64,000 nt of DNA from Cinnamomum chago (GCA_038049695.1 CP142451.1:7810001-7874000); one strand, 5' to 3'; shown: positions 12,301 through 24,250, counted from the first letter of the stretch. Made by a program: numbers and translations. Notes: a model not told the origin generated them from the sequence alone.

Positions 12301-14130
12301 CGTCAGTTGAAGGAACATGAAAAGAATTATGCGACGCATGATTTGGAGCTCGCGGCGGTTGTGTTTTTTTTGAAGCAGTGGAGACATTATTTGTACGGAG
12401 AGACTTTTGAAGTCCATTGTGATAATCGGAGTCTCCAGTACTTATTCACTCAAAAGGACATCAATTTGAGACAACGTCGTTGGTTAGAGCTCATCAAGGA
12501 CTACGATTTTCCATTCACATATGTGCCTGGAAAGGGGAATGTAGTAGCGGATGCTTTGAGTAAGAAATCTGCAGATTTGACATCGCTAGTCGGTGAATGG
12601 GATCTAATTGAAGAGTTCAGAGATTTGGACTTGTCCGTTGAAATGGTGGACGATAGAGTAATGGTTGCAGCAATGTCTGTCTTTGAACCAATGCTTATCA
12701 AGGAAATCAAGGATAGGCAATTTCAAGACCTTGAATTGGCAAAGATCAAGGACAACCTGACAACTAGACCAGATTTTGTGCTGGTGGATGAAGTTTTATA
12801 TTTTAGAGACAGATTGTGTGTGCCAGCACAAGAAGATTTGAAGCAGGCAATAATGTCTGAAACTCATCACACTAGATATTCCATGCATCCAGAAAGTACG
12901 AAAATATACAGAAATCTCAATGATAGGTTTTGGTGGAATAACATGAAGCAGGAGATAGCAAGCTATATGTCTTCCTGTTTGACATGTCAGCGTGTGTAGT
13001 TTGAGCACAAGAAACCGCCTGGTCTACTTCATCCTCTGAACATACCTAGATGGAAATGGGAGCATTTGACTATGGACTTTGTGTCCGGTTTGCCAAGGAC
13101 GAGGAGGCAGCATGACTCCGTGTGGGTGATTGTTGACCGCCTTACAAAGTCTGCACATTTTCTTCCATTTAGAAAAGATATGGGATTCAGCGATATGTCC
13201 AAGTTGTTCGTCAAGAAGATAACTCGATTGCATGGAATACCGGTCTCGATAGTTTCAGATCGAGATAGTCGGTTCGTTTCCACATTTTGTCAATTCTTTC
13301 AAAATTTAATGGGTACTAGACTTCGGTTTAGCACCGCATATCACCCTCAGACAGATGGATAATCGGAAAGGACTATTCAGACCTAGGAAGATTTGCTTCG
13401 TGCCAGTGTTATGGATTTTGGCAATGATTGGGATGAACACTTAGCATTGTGCGAATTTGCGTACAACAACAGCTATCATGCTAGCATTGAAATGACACAG
13501 TTTGAAGCATTGTATGGTCGAAGGTGTAGGACTCCAATTAGTTGGGAAGAAGTTGGAACAAGGAGTTTCCATGGTCCTACTATAATTGCTGAAACAACTG
13601 AGAGAGTACAGAAAGTACAAGACAAATTGAAGGTAGCTCGATCAAGGCAGAAGAGCTACGCTGACAATCGTCGGCGTGATCTAGAGTTCGCCATTGATGA
13701 CTTGGTGTTCTTGAAGACTTCTCCAATGAAAGGTACTATCCGGTTCGGTCAGAAGGGCAAGCTTTCACCGAGATTTATCGGACATTTCAAGATTAAGAGC
13801 AGAATTGGAGATGTGGCCTATCGCCTTGAGCTTCCACCGGAGCTTTCCGATATTCATAATGTATTTCACGTGTCGATGCTTCGGAAGTATGTGGCCGATC
13901 ATTCACATGTCATTCAGCATGAAGAGATTCAAGTTTTACCAAATACCACATATGTTGAGAAGCCGACTCAGATTATTGACACCAAAGAGCAAGTCCTTCA
14001 CACGAGGACAATCAAATGGGTTAAAGTCCTTTGGGATCATCATGAGCCCAATGAAGCTACATGGGAGCTTGAAGAGCAAATAACTCAAAAGTATCCAGAG
14101 CTATTCGTTGAGGTAAATTTAAAATTTTAA
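12298..14130 (+). pseudogene. Broken Ty3/gypsy pol: RNase H, integrase, chromodomain
   Basis: The reading begins within the RNase H domain ([16 protein letters not shown] at about 12313; ADALSKK at its end) and continues through the integrase H2C2 zinc finger (HH...CLTCQ), the integrase core with its Asp, Asp and Glu residues in MDF, SDRDSRF and SERTIQT, and a C-terminal chromodomain (KVLWDHHEPNEATWELEE). The chromodomain and long LTRs point to a chromovirus, probably of the Tekay/Del clade. Gag, protease and reverse transcriptase are missing. Three in-frame stops, at 12997-12999, 13360-13362 and 13384-13386, kill the frame; the last two fall beside the integrase Glu. It is non-autonomous, and a 3' LTR follows at 14189. 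Confidence 0.88.
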
Positions 14131-14188
14131 TTTACTATTGAATTGTATTGCATTCGGATGACCGAATGGTTCTAAAAGTTTGGTGGAA

Positions 14189-16714
14189 TGTTACACCCCG
14201 ACCCAAACTAATCACGATTAAGGCTAATTAACTGAGATTAATGCTAATTAATTATGGATAAATGGGTTAATCATGGTTAATGACCAAAAAGAGATAAGAT
14301 AGTCTCAAATGATGCATTTAGCATAATGGAATGAATTTAAATGGAATTATGTTGATTAAATGAGTTTAGACTCAAACATGTTAGGTTAAGGACTTTTCCG
14401 TAAATATGAATTTTCACGTACTTCGTCGAATACGGATTGATACCAACGTGTGTATCTCGAGTAGTGTATTAACTTTCATAATAGACGCGAAATCATTTGA
14501 CCTCAAATGGATCAAGTGAGGCTTCATTTGACTCAAAATACAATAAGGCTTAATGAGAAGGAGTTTTTGTGTAAGAAGCCTTATATTAGAATGAGATGAG
14601 TGAATGAGTTCATTTCACCTCAACAAAACCCTAGACTCATTCCTCTCATCTTCTTCCATTTTCCTTATCAAACATCAAGAAGGGAGCTTGTGTGTGTGAT
14701 TGAAGAGGTGTTGGCTTCACCAACTTCATCTTCTCCACTTTCCCTTTTGGTTCATTGGAGAAGAAGTGCAAATCTCTTTTCATTAAGCTAAGGGGCTCCT
14801 CTAGTTGGATTACAAGTAAGTGCTTGGAGTTTTAATGAGTTTACAAGTCATAATGAGTGTTTAGGCATGATTTCTAGCACAAGTGGCTTATGAGCTAAGG
14901 AAGAGGGCTTTTGCTATTAAAACTTCACAAGAGGCAAGTATAAACACTTGCTTGTGATTAGTGTTAAACATTGTAAAAGTTTATTAAGTTTTCATGGATT
15001 GGAGTTTATATAATTCCCATTGAGTTTTGGAAATTTGTTTTTGGATTGATTGAAATGATAAATGGATGATGTATGAAAGAGGAACATGGAGTTCCATTTT
15101 CTTGTAGGATTGAAAATGATTTGAATGTGTAAAAGAGAAGAAAGGAGAAAGGAGAGAAAAATCAGTTTTCTCCCGGACCTGCAACTCGCCCAGGTCCGAT
15201 CGATCGGACATGTAGTTCGATCGATCGGACTGTCAGCTAACTGGGAGGTTTTTTTAGTCGATCGATCGGACTGTCATCCGATCGATCGGACAGGCTCGTA
15301 ATTGGGAGTTAATTCGAGCCGATCGATCGGACCGTCGGAGGACTCAGTTTGAGTCCAGCGGAATTTGATAAAAAAAAATTTGGGAACAATTATGCTTCCT
15401 ATGAGTCTTAGTGGTATATACATTAGTGTTAAGACTAATTATACCATAATCTAAGATTTTCAAGATTAAGGAAACTAAAAGAAAAGAATGGTGACGAATT
15501 AAGTACTAATTCTTCAAAGGGCTGTCTAAACCTGCATGAGTGTTAACTTAGGTTATTTGAATGTACAAACTACTATCAAAAGTGATGTTCATCAAGAATA
15601 ACACGTACATTAAATAACAAGCGTTTCACCCATCTGTTTGGTTTAGAAAGTTGATTGTGAACTTGAACAGAATTGATAGATGTGATGCGAATTCTGAATA
15701 TGACATTACTTAGTAATTCCTTAAGCTCGTTACGGAGCTGAATCGAATAATACAATAAATGAATGAATTAATGAATGAATAATTACTAAAGGTAACAATG
15801 AAATGAATAATCCGCTGCAGCAGATGGATTTGGGGGCGTTCCGGAGCTCCGTGGTGATGCTAGTTGTCCCTTGCCCGGACACTAGTAAGTCCCACATATT
15901 TCGATCATATCTATGGATATTGATTGATGCCTTCCATTTGGAAGATGAATCATTCATTTGAGGGAAGATGGTAAATGAAAGGAAATGAAATGGAATGAAA
16001 GAAATGGTAAATGAAATGAAACGAAATGAAATGAAATGAATGCAAGCTATGAGAGTGAATGTCTATTGATAAACTTTTATGTTACCTATTGTCATTGTAG
16101 GAATTATCTAGATTTGTCTAGAATTGTAATTGTCACCAAATGGATTTAATGAATTCAGTATACGTACTAACATGTGCTATTACAAGAATTGTTTATACCT
16201 TGTTGAACCGTCGTGTTCATTAGTGTTATTGATGACATCACAGGCCCGTTTGCCATTGCCGATGCGGCAGCGCCCCCGGCGCCAGCGGAGGTAACCACTC
16301 CGGTTCCTCCAGGAGGATTGAACGAGTGAAACGGCCAGAATACCGTTTGATATGGGTATTCGAGCGCGAAAAAGAATTACAACATTTTGAGAAACGTTTG
16401 AAAAGTATTTTGTTTAGTCATTTTGGAATGTAATTAATTATTACTGTATGGTGTTTTTGGTATACACCGATTGGCAAGAAACGATGAGAATGATACATGT
16501 ATAAGAACTTTATTCTTTTGTATACATGTAAATTGAAATTTGATATTGTCAAATATATATATATATATGTTTCCGCATTATCGTGTATTTGACAGGTTTA
16601 TTGAGAATGTTATCCCTTGTGGATTCCGTTTTAACTTCGCTTAATTCGGAGTTCACGGGAGTAAGTATGGATTTACGGCCCGTGATTATCGTAATTCGGG
16701 CCCAGGTCGTGACA
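14189..16714 (+). mobile_element. Ty3/gypsy LTR, 2.5 kb, plus orientation
   Basis: The LTR starts TGTTACACCCCGACCC right after a purine-leaning stretch that follows pol and ends CAGGTCGTGACA. After 11 bases comes TGGTATCAGAGCC (16726-16738), a Met-tRNA primer-binding site. So it stands as the 3' LTR of the pol to its left, yet has a primer site on its right as a 5' LTR would. It aligns by eye, inverted, with the solo LTR at 8460-11259 near both ends. It contains the palindrome cluster at 15195-15331. Confidence 0.8.
15195..15331. repeat. Five CGATCGATCGG palindromes in the gypsy LTR
   Basis: The word CGATCGATCGG occurs five times within 137 bp (15195-15208, 15218-15229, 15258-15270, 15277-15290, 15319-15331). 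At two sites it is the full 14-base palindrome TCCGATCGATCGGA. Spacing is uneven (10 to 30 bases). The surrounding LTR is AT-rich, so the CpG-containing words stand out. They could bind a dimeric protein or be methylation targets; neither is shown. Confidence 0.85.
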
Positions 16715-16938
16715 TACTTATTGTATGGTATCAGAGCCGAGGGCGGCTCTCCTCTAAGTGGGTGGGATTGTGAGAACACGTCCCACATCGCCTATGAGAC
16801 TGCCCCGAGTCTTGGCTATATGTGGGATGCTGGCCTTATTTTGGCGACGTTGCGACGGAATGCCATCAAGTAAAACCGTGTGGGCCGAGGCCCAGAGCAG
16901 ACAATATCAGCCCGGTAGAAATGGGCCGGATCCTTACA
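16715..16938 (+). mobile_element. TRIM middle plus one LTR, plus orientation
   Basis: From TGGTATCAGAGCC (16726) the sequence is the forward version of the TRIM at 11893-12300: primer site, purine tract AAGTGGGTGGGAT, then one LTR of about 170 bp (16769-16938) from TGTGAGAACACG to GGATCCTTACA. The LTR lacks about 12 bp present in the left copies. Its own left LTR is absent; the gypsy LTR takes its place, so the join lies at or near the primer site shared by both element types. Confidence 0.65.
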
Positions 16939-17524
16939 AAAAGCCACTGCCTTGCTGAGTTGCTTGTTAATGTCTTCTTTCTAGCTGTGACAGGAGACTG
17001 AGAGAATTTTTTCATAGATGAGGCCATAAAACCAAAAACATTAGCTTAAAAATGATTCTTACCAGCAACAATTCATAAAATCTGAATACAAAGACTGAGA
17101 TGGTTCTAGAATTGGCAAAAGGCACTGAAGGTGCTTTTGGATGTACCAGCATCTTTTTTTGCAGTTCAGAAATGAAAATGACATAATCTGCAAACTAGTT
17201 ATCCACCTATGACAACTCAACATATAGAAGCTCTGTTTGAAGCAGAACAAAATCAATTTGTATAGGAAAGCAACGCACTCTCTGTAACTTTCTAGCCACA
17301 TCCAAATGTACCCAAAATCAGATAAAAAGTTAGCAATATGTGGAGCAAGTTTCCCTACTGTTCTCATCAATATACAAAAGAAGCAAGATCTTTTGGCAGA
17401 ACAGCGACTCAAACATACTAAAGTTTGAGCAAGAAGAAATGCAGTACGGTGAAAATAAATGGACAATGTAGAATTTCAAAGGTAGCCCCATCAATGAAGA
17501 AATGCAGTGTAATATAACTCCAAT

Positions 17525-17736
17525 GGGTTGGTCGAGTGGTCATGACCACGATTCCTCTCTCTTCCGGAGTTAGAGGTATTGGTATCGATCCCCGGTTCCC
17601 CCGCTTCAGGAACCGAAGGTTAAATTCACTAGTGCTACCACCTGGGGGCTAAGGGGTTTTACCCGGCTTCTTTCTAGCCTGAAGGGATTAGTCCAGGCCA
17701 AATAGTTGGGACCCTTCGTTAGCAAAAAAAAAAAAA
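17525..17736 (+). mobile_element. SINE with class II tRNA-like head and A tail
   Basis: The head GGGTTGGTCGAGTGGTCATG resembles the 5' part of tRNA-Ser/Leu including the A box, and GGTATCGATCCCC about 50 bases on matches a B box. The body ends CTTCGTTAGC followed by 12 A (17725-17736). Two relatives in this window (55791-55940 and 63481-63690, both inverted) share the body and the GTTAGC-A(n) end, which makes the family assignment firm. No target duplication was resolved. Confidence 0.72.
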
Positions 17737-18529
17737 GCGCTCTCCATCAATAGATTTGAAGGAATAAGTCACATATAAATAAAAAATTAAATATAATTAA
17801 TCTAATAATGAACTTTGCTATGATCAATAACATTTACTTGTTGTTAAATTTTTTAAACATATATCATATTCTATAGCATCTGTCAAACAACATAATGTAA
17901 AATCTGTTACATTTTTGAAAGATTGCCAATTCCAAACAATAAAAATATAATAATATTTAAATATTACACTATTTTATTTTGTACTATTTTATTTTTATAA
18001 TATTTAAATATGTCAAAATTTTATTCTTTATACATGGCCCATAAATAGGTCAAATTCTTAACCTGAGTTCTTTTGAATATGAGGTCATATGAGGTCATTA
18101 CTATCTCATCACCTAAGACTCAAAAGATTCCGGTGAAGACTCCAGGAAAGATCAAACGGCTTATACTTTTCTTACCATAGAATGAGAATCACGTCGATTA
18201 TCAACATAGATTAGTTTCTGCCATCAGTCTCCCAGGCAGTAGAAATTAATTGTATCTCATGCAACCATACCAATGGAAAAAAATAGTAAAGAAAAGCAAG
18301 TCAATCCATACTATCCCAATTTTTGGCAATGGTTAGGGCAAGACCGTTGTCAGAGACATGTCGTGTGATTAGTTTTAACTTAAAACTCTCCAATAAATGA
18401 AAAAAAAAAAAAAAAAAAAAAGATGGTTGGCCTTGCTCGGGATGGAATGCTACCATAAAAAAACATCTAGTCGAATGATCCTACGAATTAATTTTTTTAT
18501 TTTTCATTTGTTGCTATTGGATGGTTTTC

Positions 18530-18675
18530 AACTTTTTGGGCCGGACTAATACTTCTAGGGGCAGAGGGAGCCGGGTAAACTCCCTTGTAGCACCAATGTG
18601 GTAGTGCAGTTTCGAACCTACAATCTTCGGGTGTAAACTGTGGTACTAGGACAATTGAGCTACCTCTTGGGATTG
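18530..18675 (-). mobile_element. tRNA-derived SINE, minus orientation
   Basis: On the minus strand the segment reads AGGTAGCTCAATTGTCCTAG (A-box-like) and then AGGTTCGAAACTGC (B box), followed by a body ending in GGCCCAAAAAGTTGAAAA. A second member, broken by an hAT insertion, lies at 32226-32940. The family differs from the SINE at 17525. Confidence 0.6.
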
Positions 18676-19468
18676 CTAATGAACTGATTTTGGAAAAGTG
18701 TATTTACCAAAATTTCATCCTACAAAATCTCTCCATGTGAACATCCCAATAAAGGCTCCCGGTTCTTTTAATGGATCCCCCGTCTTTAAAGGTAGGATTA
18801 CAAAATTCCTCCTCAAAAGGCGATAGTAGTCCAACAGGAGCAAATTTCACAATGTCCCATATCCACCATGAAAATGGAAAATATAGAAAATTTAATCCCA
18901 CAATAGATTGTAAATACGATGTATGGCTTGTGGGCCCCACTTAAATGCTTTCTTATCGTGGATGGAAAGATCTATGGATAACACTCATGCAAAAAATCAG
19001 GTAACCTTGATATAACATGAGGTATATATCTCAGCTCGACCCAACACAACCCACTTTTCATATGCAGTACCTTATGAGGCCCACTTAGATGCCTACTTAT
19101 CAACAGGGTTGGATGGAGCACATGGAAGTCTCCCTGAGGGTAAGGGCCAACAAAAAAAAAAAAAAAAAAATAGCCCTATCATATATCATCATAGCCAGTG
19201 ATTTAATGCCATAAGTGTAGTGACAGATAAAGATCTAATGAGAGTAAATCAGGCTTGGTGCCAGAATAAGGGAATCAAAGTCTGAAACGAAAGTGTGAAA
19301 TGGCTTGCATCAATCAAAGGTAGGCGGGCTCAAGTGGGCCCCACAGAGCTTGACTGCCTGTGCAGTCGGCTGGTAGGAGAAAATTCTTCGGTCAGAAATA
19401 TTGACTGACGTTGCAAACGGGCTTCAGTCTAGACTGCAAACATCTGAGTTCAGCCCTCCAGCTCTTGC

Positions 19469-19474
19469 TATAAG
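19469..19474 (+). promoter_or_regulatory. Probable TATA box of SDR gene A
   Basis: TATAAG lies 93 bases before the start codon at 19562, followed by a pyrimidine-rich leader. In the aligned promoters of C and D the same place reads AATGAG, so this box is not conserved in the array. Confidence 0.5.
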
Positions 19475-19561
19475 AACATACCTCTAACCATCTCTCCCTT
19501 CACATAAGCTCCCATAATTTCTTTCAACCTTTCCATAGTCTCCTTGCATTCAGCGTCAGAA

Positions 19562-22500
19562 ATGGAAGGACAGACAATCTCCCATGCAGTTGCAAGCAGG
19601 TGCTTAATTCTGTCTCCTTATGTAATCACTTGTGTCAAACCCAATCAAGCCCCTTGGATTTTGTTCTAATGTTTCCCTGCCATTTTCTTTTCAGGTGTGC
19701 AGTTGTTACCGGGGCTAATAAGGGTATTGGACTTGGGATCTGTAGACAATTGGCTTCCAATGGCATCATGGTCATACTCACTTCTAGAGATGAGAAGAAT
19801 GGTCTTGAAGCTGTTAGACAGCTCAAAGAATCTGGTCTCTCTAATGTGGTCTTTCATCAGCTGGATGTGAAGGACTCTGTTAGCATTTCTTCTTTGGCAG
19901 ATTTCATTAAAACTCAATTTGGGAAGCTTGATATCTTGGTAACAAATCTGAACAATTTATTTTAATTATATATAAAGTTATGGTCCTTATGGAGATGCCC
20001 ACTTCTTCTTTTGAGCTTATTGTTAGAGCGGGCGATATGACCGTACGTCCAAACAATAATAGGGTCCTATACGGCGGGTATAGGATTTTTGTTTGGGTGA
20101 TGTAGACAATAGTCAAGCACTCAAGTTAAGAACTTAAATAATAAAATAGAATTTTTAAGGTATTATTTAACGAGTTTCTCAAATCTGTTGAGTGCGGTCG
20201 CACCAGTGTCGTTACACTTAGGTCCGCCACATGTTAAGTTGACCTTGTGAGCTTTCCTCTTGATTTTTTTGATTTAATTAAATAAGCTTGAACTCATTTT
20301 AGTAAACCTGACTATTTGGTTTCTTTGACTATCTAATTAGAGGGAATTAAGGAAATTAGTATTTATTATGATCTCTTTGATGGGGATATTTACATTAGGT
20401 GGTTTCAGTTCCTCTCTATTACTTACTTTCTTACACCATACACACGATACCCATCTTTGTCAAGCATATTGGAGTGAGGCAAGAGAGTTGAGGAAACCCA
20501 TTTGATCAAGAGTGTTGATTGTAAGGTGGGACACTCAAAACTCAGATCCAGACCGTTCATCATCAAGATCATGATGCAAAGTACAATCTTAGAATTCATG
20601 ATGATGCATTGTTTAAATGGATAAGTCTAGATCTGCAGGTTTGATTTAATTTCTCACAAACCGGTTTTTGATCTGATTCTCATTTCCAATATCAACAAAG
20701 AAATGGGTGTCTGATATAGAAGTCTGGAGGGGGGGACTAGCCGAAATCACTATTTCATTACTTTTAAAGTGAACAATGGGACCTCTCTGGTCAAAAAGCT
20801 AGTCTATAAAGTGATGGTGGACTGACCTGCAGTGGACCGCATCAGTTGAATGGTTCAGATTAGAAGGGTGTGGGGGTGGGATGGGATTGTGCTGGGAAGA
20901 ACATCAACTTCCTGATGTTCGATTCATTGGATGGAAATAAGAAGAAGAAGAAGAAACACTTCATTTTGGGAACTTCCATTTCAACATTGGAAGCTTGCAA
21001 CTCAGATATGGGTACTGGCGCATATTCCAGATTTCGTACTTGATTGACGCTCCATCTTAGGATCCAAGGAGATGATACAATTGATCATTAATGTTTCAAT
21101 ACTTCTAATAGTAATATTAATGGATTCCAACATTGTTAGGACAAGGCTTTGATAATGATGAATTATACAATGTTGATTGTACCAAACTTGTGTGAAATCG
21201 TGATTATATGTGGGATTATAGAGTGATGAAGCTTACCTCAACTCAATTAATGCATATCACTCTGGTCAAAGTGATATTTGAGCCAGTTGCGGCCCGTAAT
21301 AGGTTGTTTTGATCCAATGGTCCCTATTGACCAGAGGTGGGTCTCACTTTATAGATTTCCTTGATGCGACAACTAGTTGTGCAATGTGGACCTTCTATTG
21401 CAGATTTCTTACATTTTAATTTATTTATTTAGTTTATGATGAGGGTTTCCCATGCTTATTTTAAATTAATTTTCTTATTGTGAAACATTCAGCTGCTGTT
21501 GAGCAACATATGACAAGAATAGTTATTAAAATCTGCCAGTGATTAAGTATATATTTTTCCTAGTACTGTAGTTTTTTAATATAATTTTTACCTCTAAGTG
21601 TTGTAAAGAAGTCACAATAAAATTCTATACAGGTAAATAATGCAGGGGACGGTGGATTCATTGGAGATGGCAATGCTTTGCGGGACTTGAATCTTGGGGC
21701 TGATCCGGTAAATCATTAGTCTGTACTTCAACTGTTTTAATGGAAGCTTACATATATATGGGGAGCATTACCATTACTTTGATGATATACTCTCTCTCTC
21801 TCATTAAAATATTTGACAAGTAAACTTCATTCACTGTGTTACTCTGTTAAACATTTAGAAGAAAAAAAGATACTTATCTGTAATTAGAATTTTACTTTAA
21901 TTTCATGTGAAAAATCAGTTTAGAAGTGGAAATGAGCAAATTGTAGTGACATTTCTTTCCACTGATAACAGTATCAAACTAGGCCCAATAGTCAAATTAC
22001 ACTTCTTTCCCCAACTTGAAATTAGTATAATTGCATATTGAAGCTTCCTGGATATGAATGCTAAGGTAATTACAATCCTGTCATTTCAACTTCGCATTTC
22101 TATTTTCTTAGGGCTGGCAACAGAGTTCTGTTACTACTATATTTTTCTAACAGACCAATCCAATTTATTTGAGAGTGATTCACATGCCAAGTTTATGCCC
22201 TGTTTGGCTTGTGGATTATGTATCTGAAACTCGTAAGTAAGTCTCAGTGGTTGGATTATCTGTTGTGTATAAGCTTGCAACTAGGATGCATATGAGTTGA
22301 TTGGTGGTACTTTTGGAGATGGGGCCTGGTTTGGATGCATGGACTCCTACCTTGGATACCATAACAGTGATATTAAATTTCAAGGTAGTTTTACGATTGG
22401 TTGCTCCATGTGTAATATATAATCATGGCCAGAGTTTTTGAGGAATCCTCATTAAGGGCATTAGAAATCCATGCATCCAAATGAGAAACTCCAGTACAAA

Positions 22501-24250
22501 GACATTTTTAACAGAATCTGTAACTATAGTAAAAAATCTGCCTTCAATGGCTGGCAGAGTGAATGAATATGTTCTCATCCCCATGCAGTTCGAAGGAGAG
22601 AAACCGAGCTTAATAATGGGACTAGTACGGCAAACTTATGAAAAGGCAGAAGAATGTCTCGCTGTGAACTATTATGGATGCAAAGGAGTAACTGAAGCAC
22701 TTATCCCACTTCTTCTATTGTCCAATTCAGCAAGGATAGTGAATGTTTCCTCTGAAATGGGGAGGCTAAAGGTAACAAAATCACCATTTATTTATTTTAT
22801 GCAGAAATGTAGATAGTAAAGAATCTATTCTAAGACTTGGCATCAGGGATCTGCATTGAGGGAGGGGAGCGACGATTGAGTGCTTGGTGGTACCCAAACC
22901 TGCCCTCTTTAGTTCTCTCCTTTTGTATCTCAATGCTCCGTAGTACTTGGAGGGCAGTCATGTGCAATCATTTGAGCCTGTGAATCAAGAGGGGGTGAAT
23001 TCATTGGATATGTTATAGTAACAACTCTCTTGTTGAGGTCAACGTCCACTCTCGCTCCTGGGCGATCATAATTGTGGTCGAGCCCTCGCCCTCACCATAA
23101 AACTATTGTCGTGCCGTTTCCTATCACCAATTGGTTTTGAGATAAGTGGTAGCTCAATGGGATGTAAGATCCTACAAGTGGTATCAGAACCTGGTAGGTT
23201 GGGTGTTCGAGTCACGGGACATGCGTTTTGCAAGTTCGCAGCAGGAGTCACGGCGGATGTGCCGTTGAGGGAGGGATTCTTGAGGTCAACGTCCACCCTT
23301 GCTTCTGAGCGGTTATAATTGTGGTCGAACCCTCGCCCTCACCATAAAACTATTGTTGTACCGTTAGTGTTTTATTATTATTATTATTAAGCATTAGAGG
23401 TTTAGTGTTATACTGGAGCAACTGTCTCAGTGTTTGCATAATCTTTTACAAGCATCTTTGATTTTGCTATTTTGAATTTCCTAAGATACCCACATTAGAA
23501 AGCAAATGTTCACTTAGTGTTGGACACATGCCATCTGTTTTTATAACATCTGGGTATCATGGCCTAGTAGGTGTAAGGACACATGCACATTTTTTTTTTT
23601 ACTTTGAACTTCATTCTTTTGTCATCTCCATGTAATGCCTTCTTTTACATTAAAAGAATTGTTTTTTTCTCCATTGGTAACATGACTTAGAAGTTAGAAC
23701 CCACACCCTCAAGATTGTAACAATACGCCATGGGCTTGTCTAGATGAGTTTCATTCAATAGTTGAAAAGGAAATAAACTATGATCCTAGTCTTTCTCAAA
23801 CATATTTTGTCATTCTTAGAAAGCTCTTAGTCAATGCCTTTGATCTAGTATTTTGTTGTTGTGTTATTTCAGCTTATCTCCAATGAAAGCGCTAAAGAAG
23901 TGCTTGGTGCCACCGATGGCCTCACAGAAGAGAAAGTTGATGAGGTGTTACAATGGTTTCTAAAGGACTTCAAGGATGATTTGTTGGAACCCAAAGGCTG
24001 GCCTACTTTTCTGTCTGCATATGTACTCTCCAAAGCTGCTCTAAATGCCTATACAAGGATTCTAGCCAAGAAATTTCCCACCTTCCGCATTAACTGTGTC
24101 CATCCTGGCTTTGTAAAAACGGACATCAACTTCAATCATGGGGTATTGACTGTAGAAGAAGGTGCTAAAGGTCCTGTGATGCTGGCATTGCTGCCTGCTG
24201 ATGGCCCAACAGGTCTCTTCTTCGATCAGATGGAAATTTCAACCTATTGA
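19562..24250 (+). CDS. SDR gene A: NADPH-dependent carbonyl reductase/alcohol dehydrogenase, neomenthol dehydrogenase-like
   Basis: Five exons: 19562-19599, 19695-19938, 21633-21707, 22589-22771, 23873-24250, all with GT-AG junctions (intron 1 phase 2, others phase 0), giving 305 residues, the usual length of this extended-length plant SDR class (salutaridine reductase, menthone/neomenthol reductases). Seen motifs: cofactor loop TGANKGIG at 18-25, Arg44 after the second strand (NADPH preference in the family), NNAG at 96-99, Asn146 in NYYG, the Ser pair 173-174, and Tyr230-x-x-x-Lys234 (YVLSK). All catalytic residues are present. No signal peptide; probably cytosolic. The substrate cannot be read from sequence; a monoterpene or alkaloid ketone is plausible. 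The start is the first ATG after the TATA box and is conserved in all four copies. Intron 2 and intron 4 carry insertions absent from the other copies. Confidence 0.9.
20020..20680. repeat. Unclassified insertion in intron 2 of gene A
   Basis: Intron 2 of A follows the C and D introns up to TTTTGAGCTTATTG, then runs through about 650 bp with no counterpart in B, C or D, and rejoins at about CATTTCCAATATC. The foreign part begins TGTTAGAGCGGGCG, which is LTR-like, but no matching end or target duplication was found. Confidence 0.4.
23031..23366 (+). mobile_element. TRIM-like element in intron 4 of gene A
   Basis: Two direct repeats starting TTGAGGTCAACGTCCAC, at 23033 and 23280, match for about 87 bases. 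The left repeat extends to GATCCTACA (23176), followed after two bases by TGGTATCAGAACC, a Met-tRNA-type primer site, and the middle ends with a purine tract GAGGGAGGGA just before the right repeat. This is the layout of a TRIM. The right repeat is cut short. B, C and D lack it, so it arrived after the gene copies split. Confidence 0.55.

Larger units (their letters stand above)
11893..16938. mobile_element. Composite TRIM-gypsy retroelement with inverted ends
   Basis: The interval begins TGTAAGGATCCGG and ends CCGGATCCTTACA, and the 5-bp repeat AAAAG flanks it on both sides (11888-11892 and 16939-16943). From left to right it holds an inverted TRIM (LTR, 46-bp middle, LTR), a gypsy pol fragment, a 2.5-kb gypsy LTR, then a forward TRIM middle and LTR. 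The two outer TRIM LTRs are inverted relative to each other, which ordinary LTR elements never show. Target duplication in an A-rich flank could be chance, so the single-insertion reading is tentative; the parts themselves are clear. Confidence 0.5.
16944..19468. other. Intergenic DNA upstream of SDR gene A
   Basis: No gene recognised. A minus frame of 135 codons at 17059-17466 shows no motif. The stretch holds two SINEs (listed separately), a run of A near 18400 and another near 19150, and very AT-rich DNA at 17760-18050. The last 150 bases carry the promoter of gene A. Confidence 0.5.

Noticed and set aside
13384-13386. Reading the gypsy pol as an intact gene through recoded stops
   Set aside because: Three separate in-frame stops plus loss of reverse transcriptase and gag make it a dead fragment; no recoding signal is seen.
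17059-17466. Minus-strand frame of 135 codons rich in Cys, Phe and Leu
   Set aside because: Composition is that of the reverse of an A-rich non-coding stretch; no domain; no start or splice context.
23840-24250. Exon 5 of the SDR genes extended upstream to an ATG
   Set aside because: A frame open from an upstream codon is seen in all copies, but a strong acceptor (TTATTTCAG) sits at the place where protein similarity begins, so the splice site was used.
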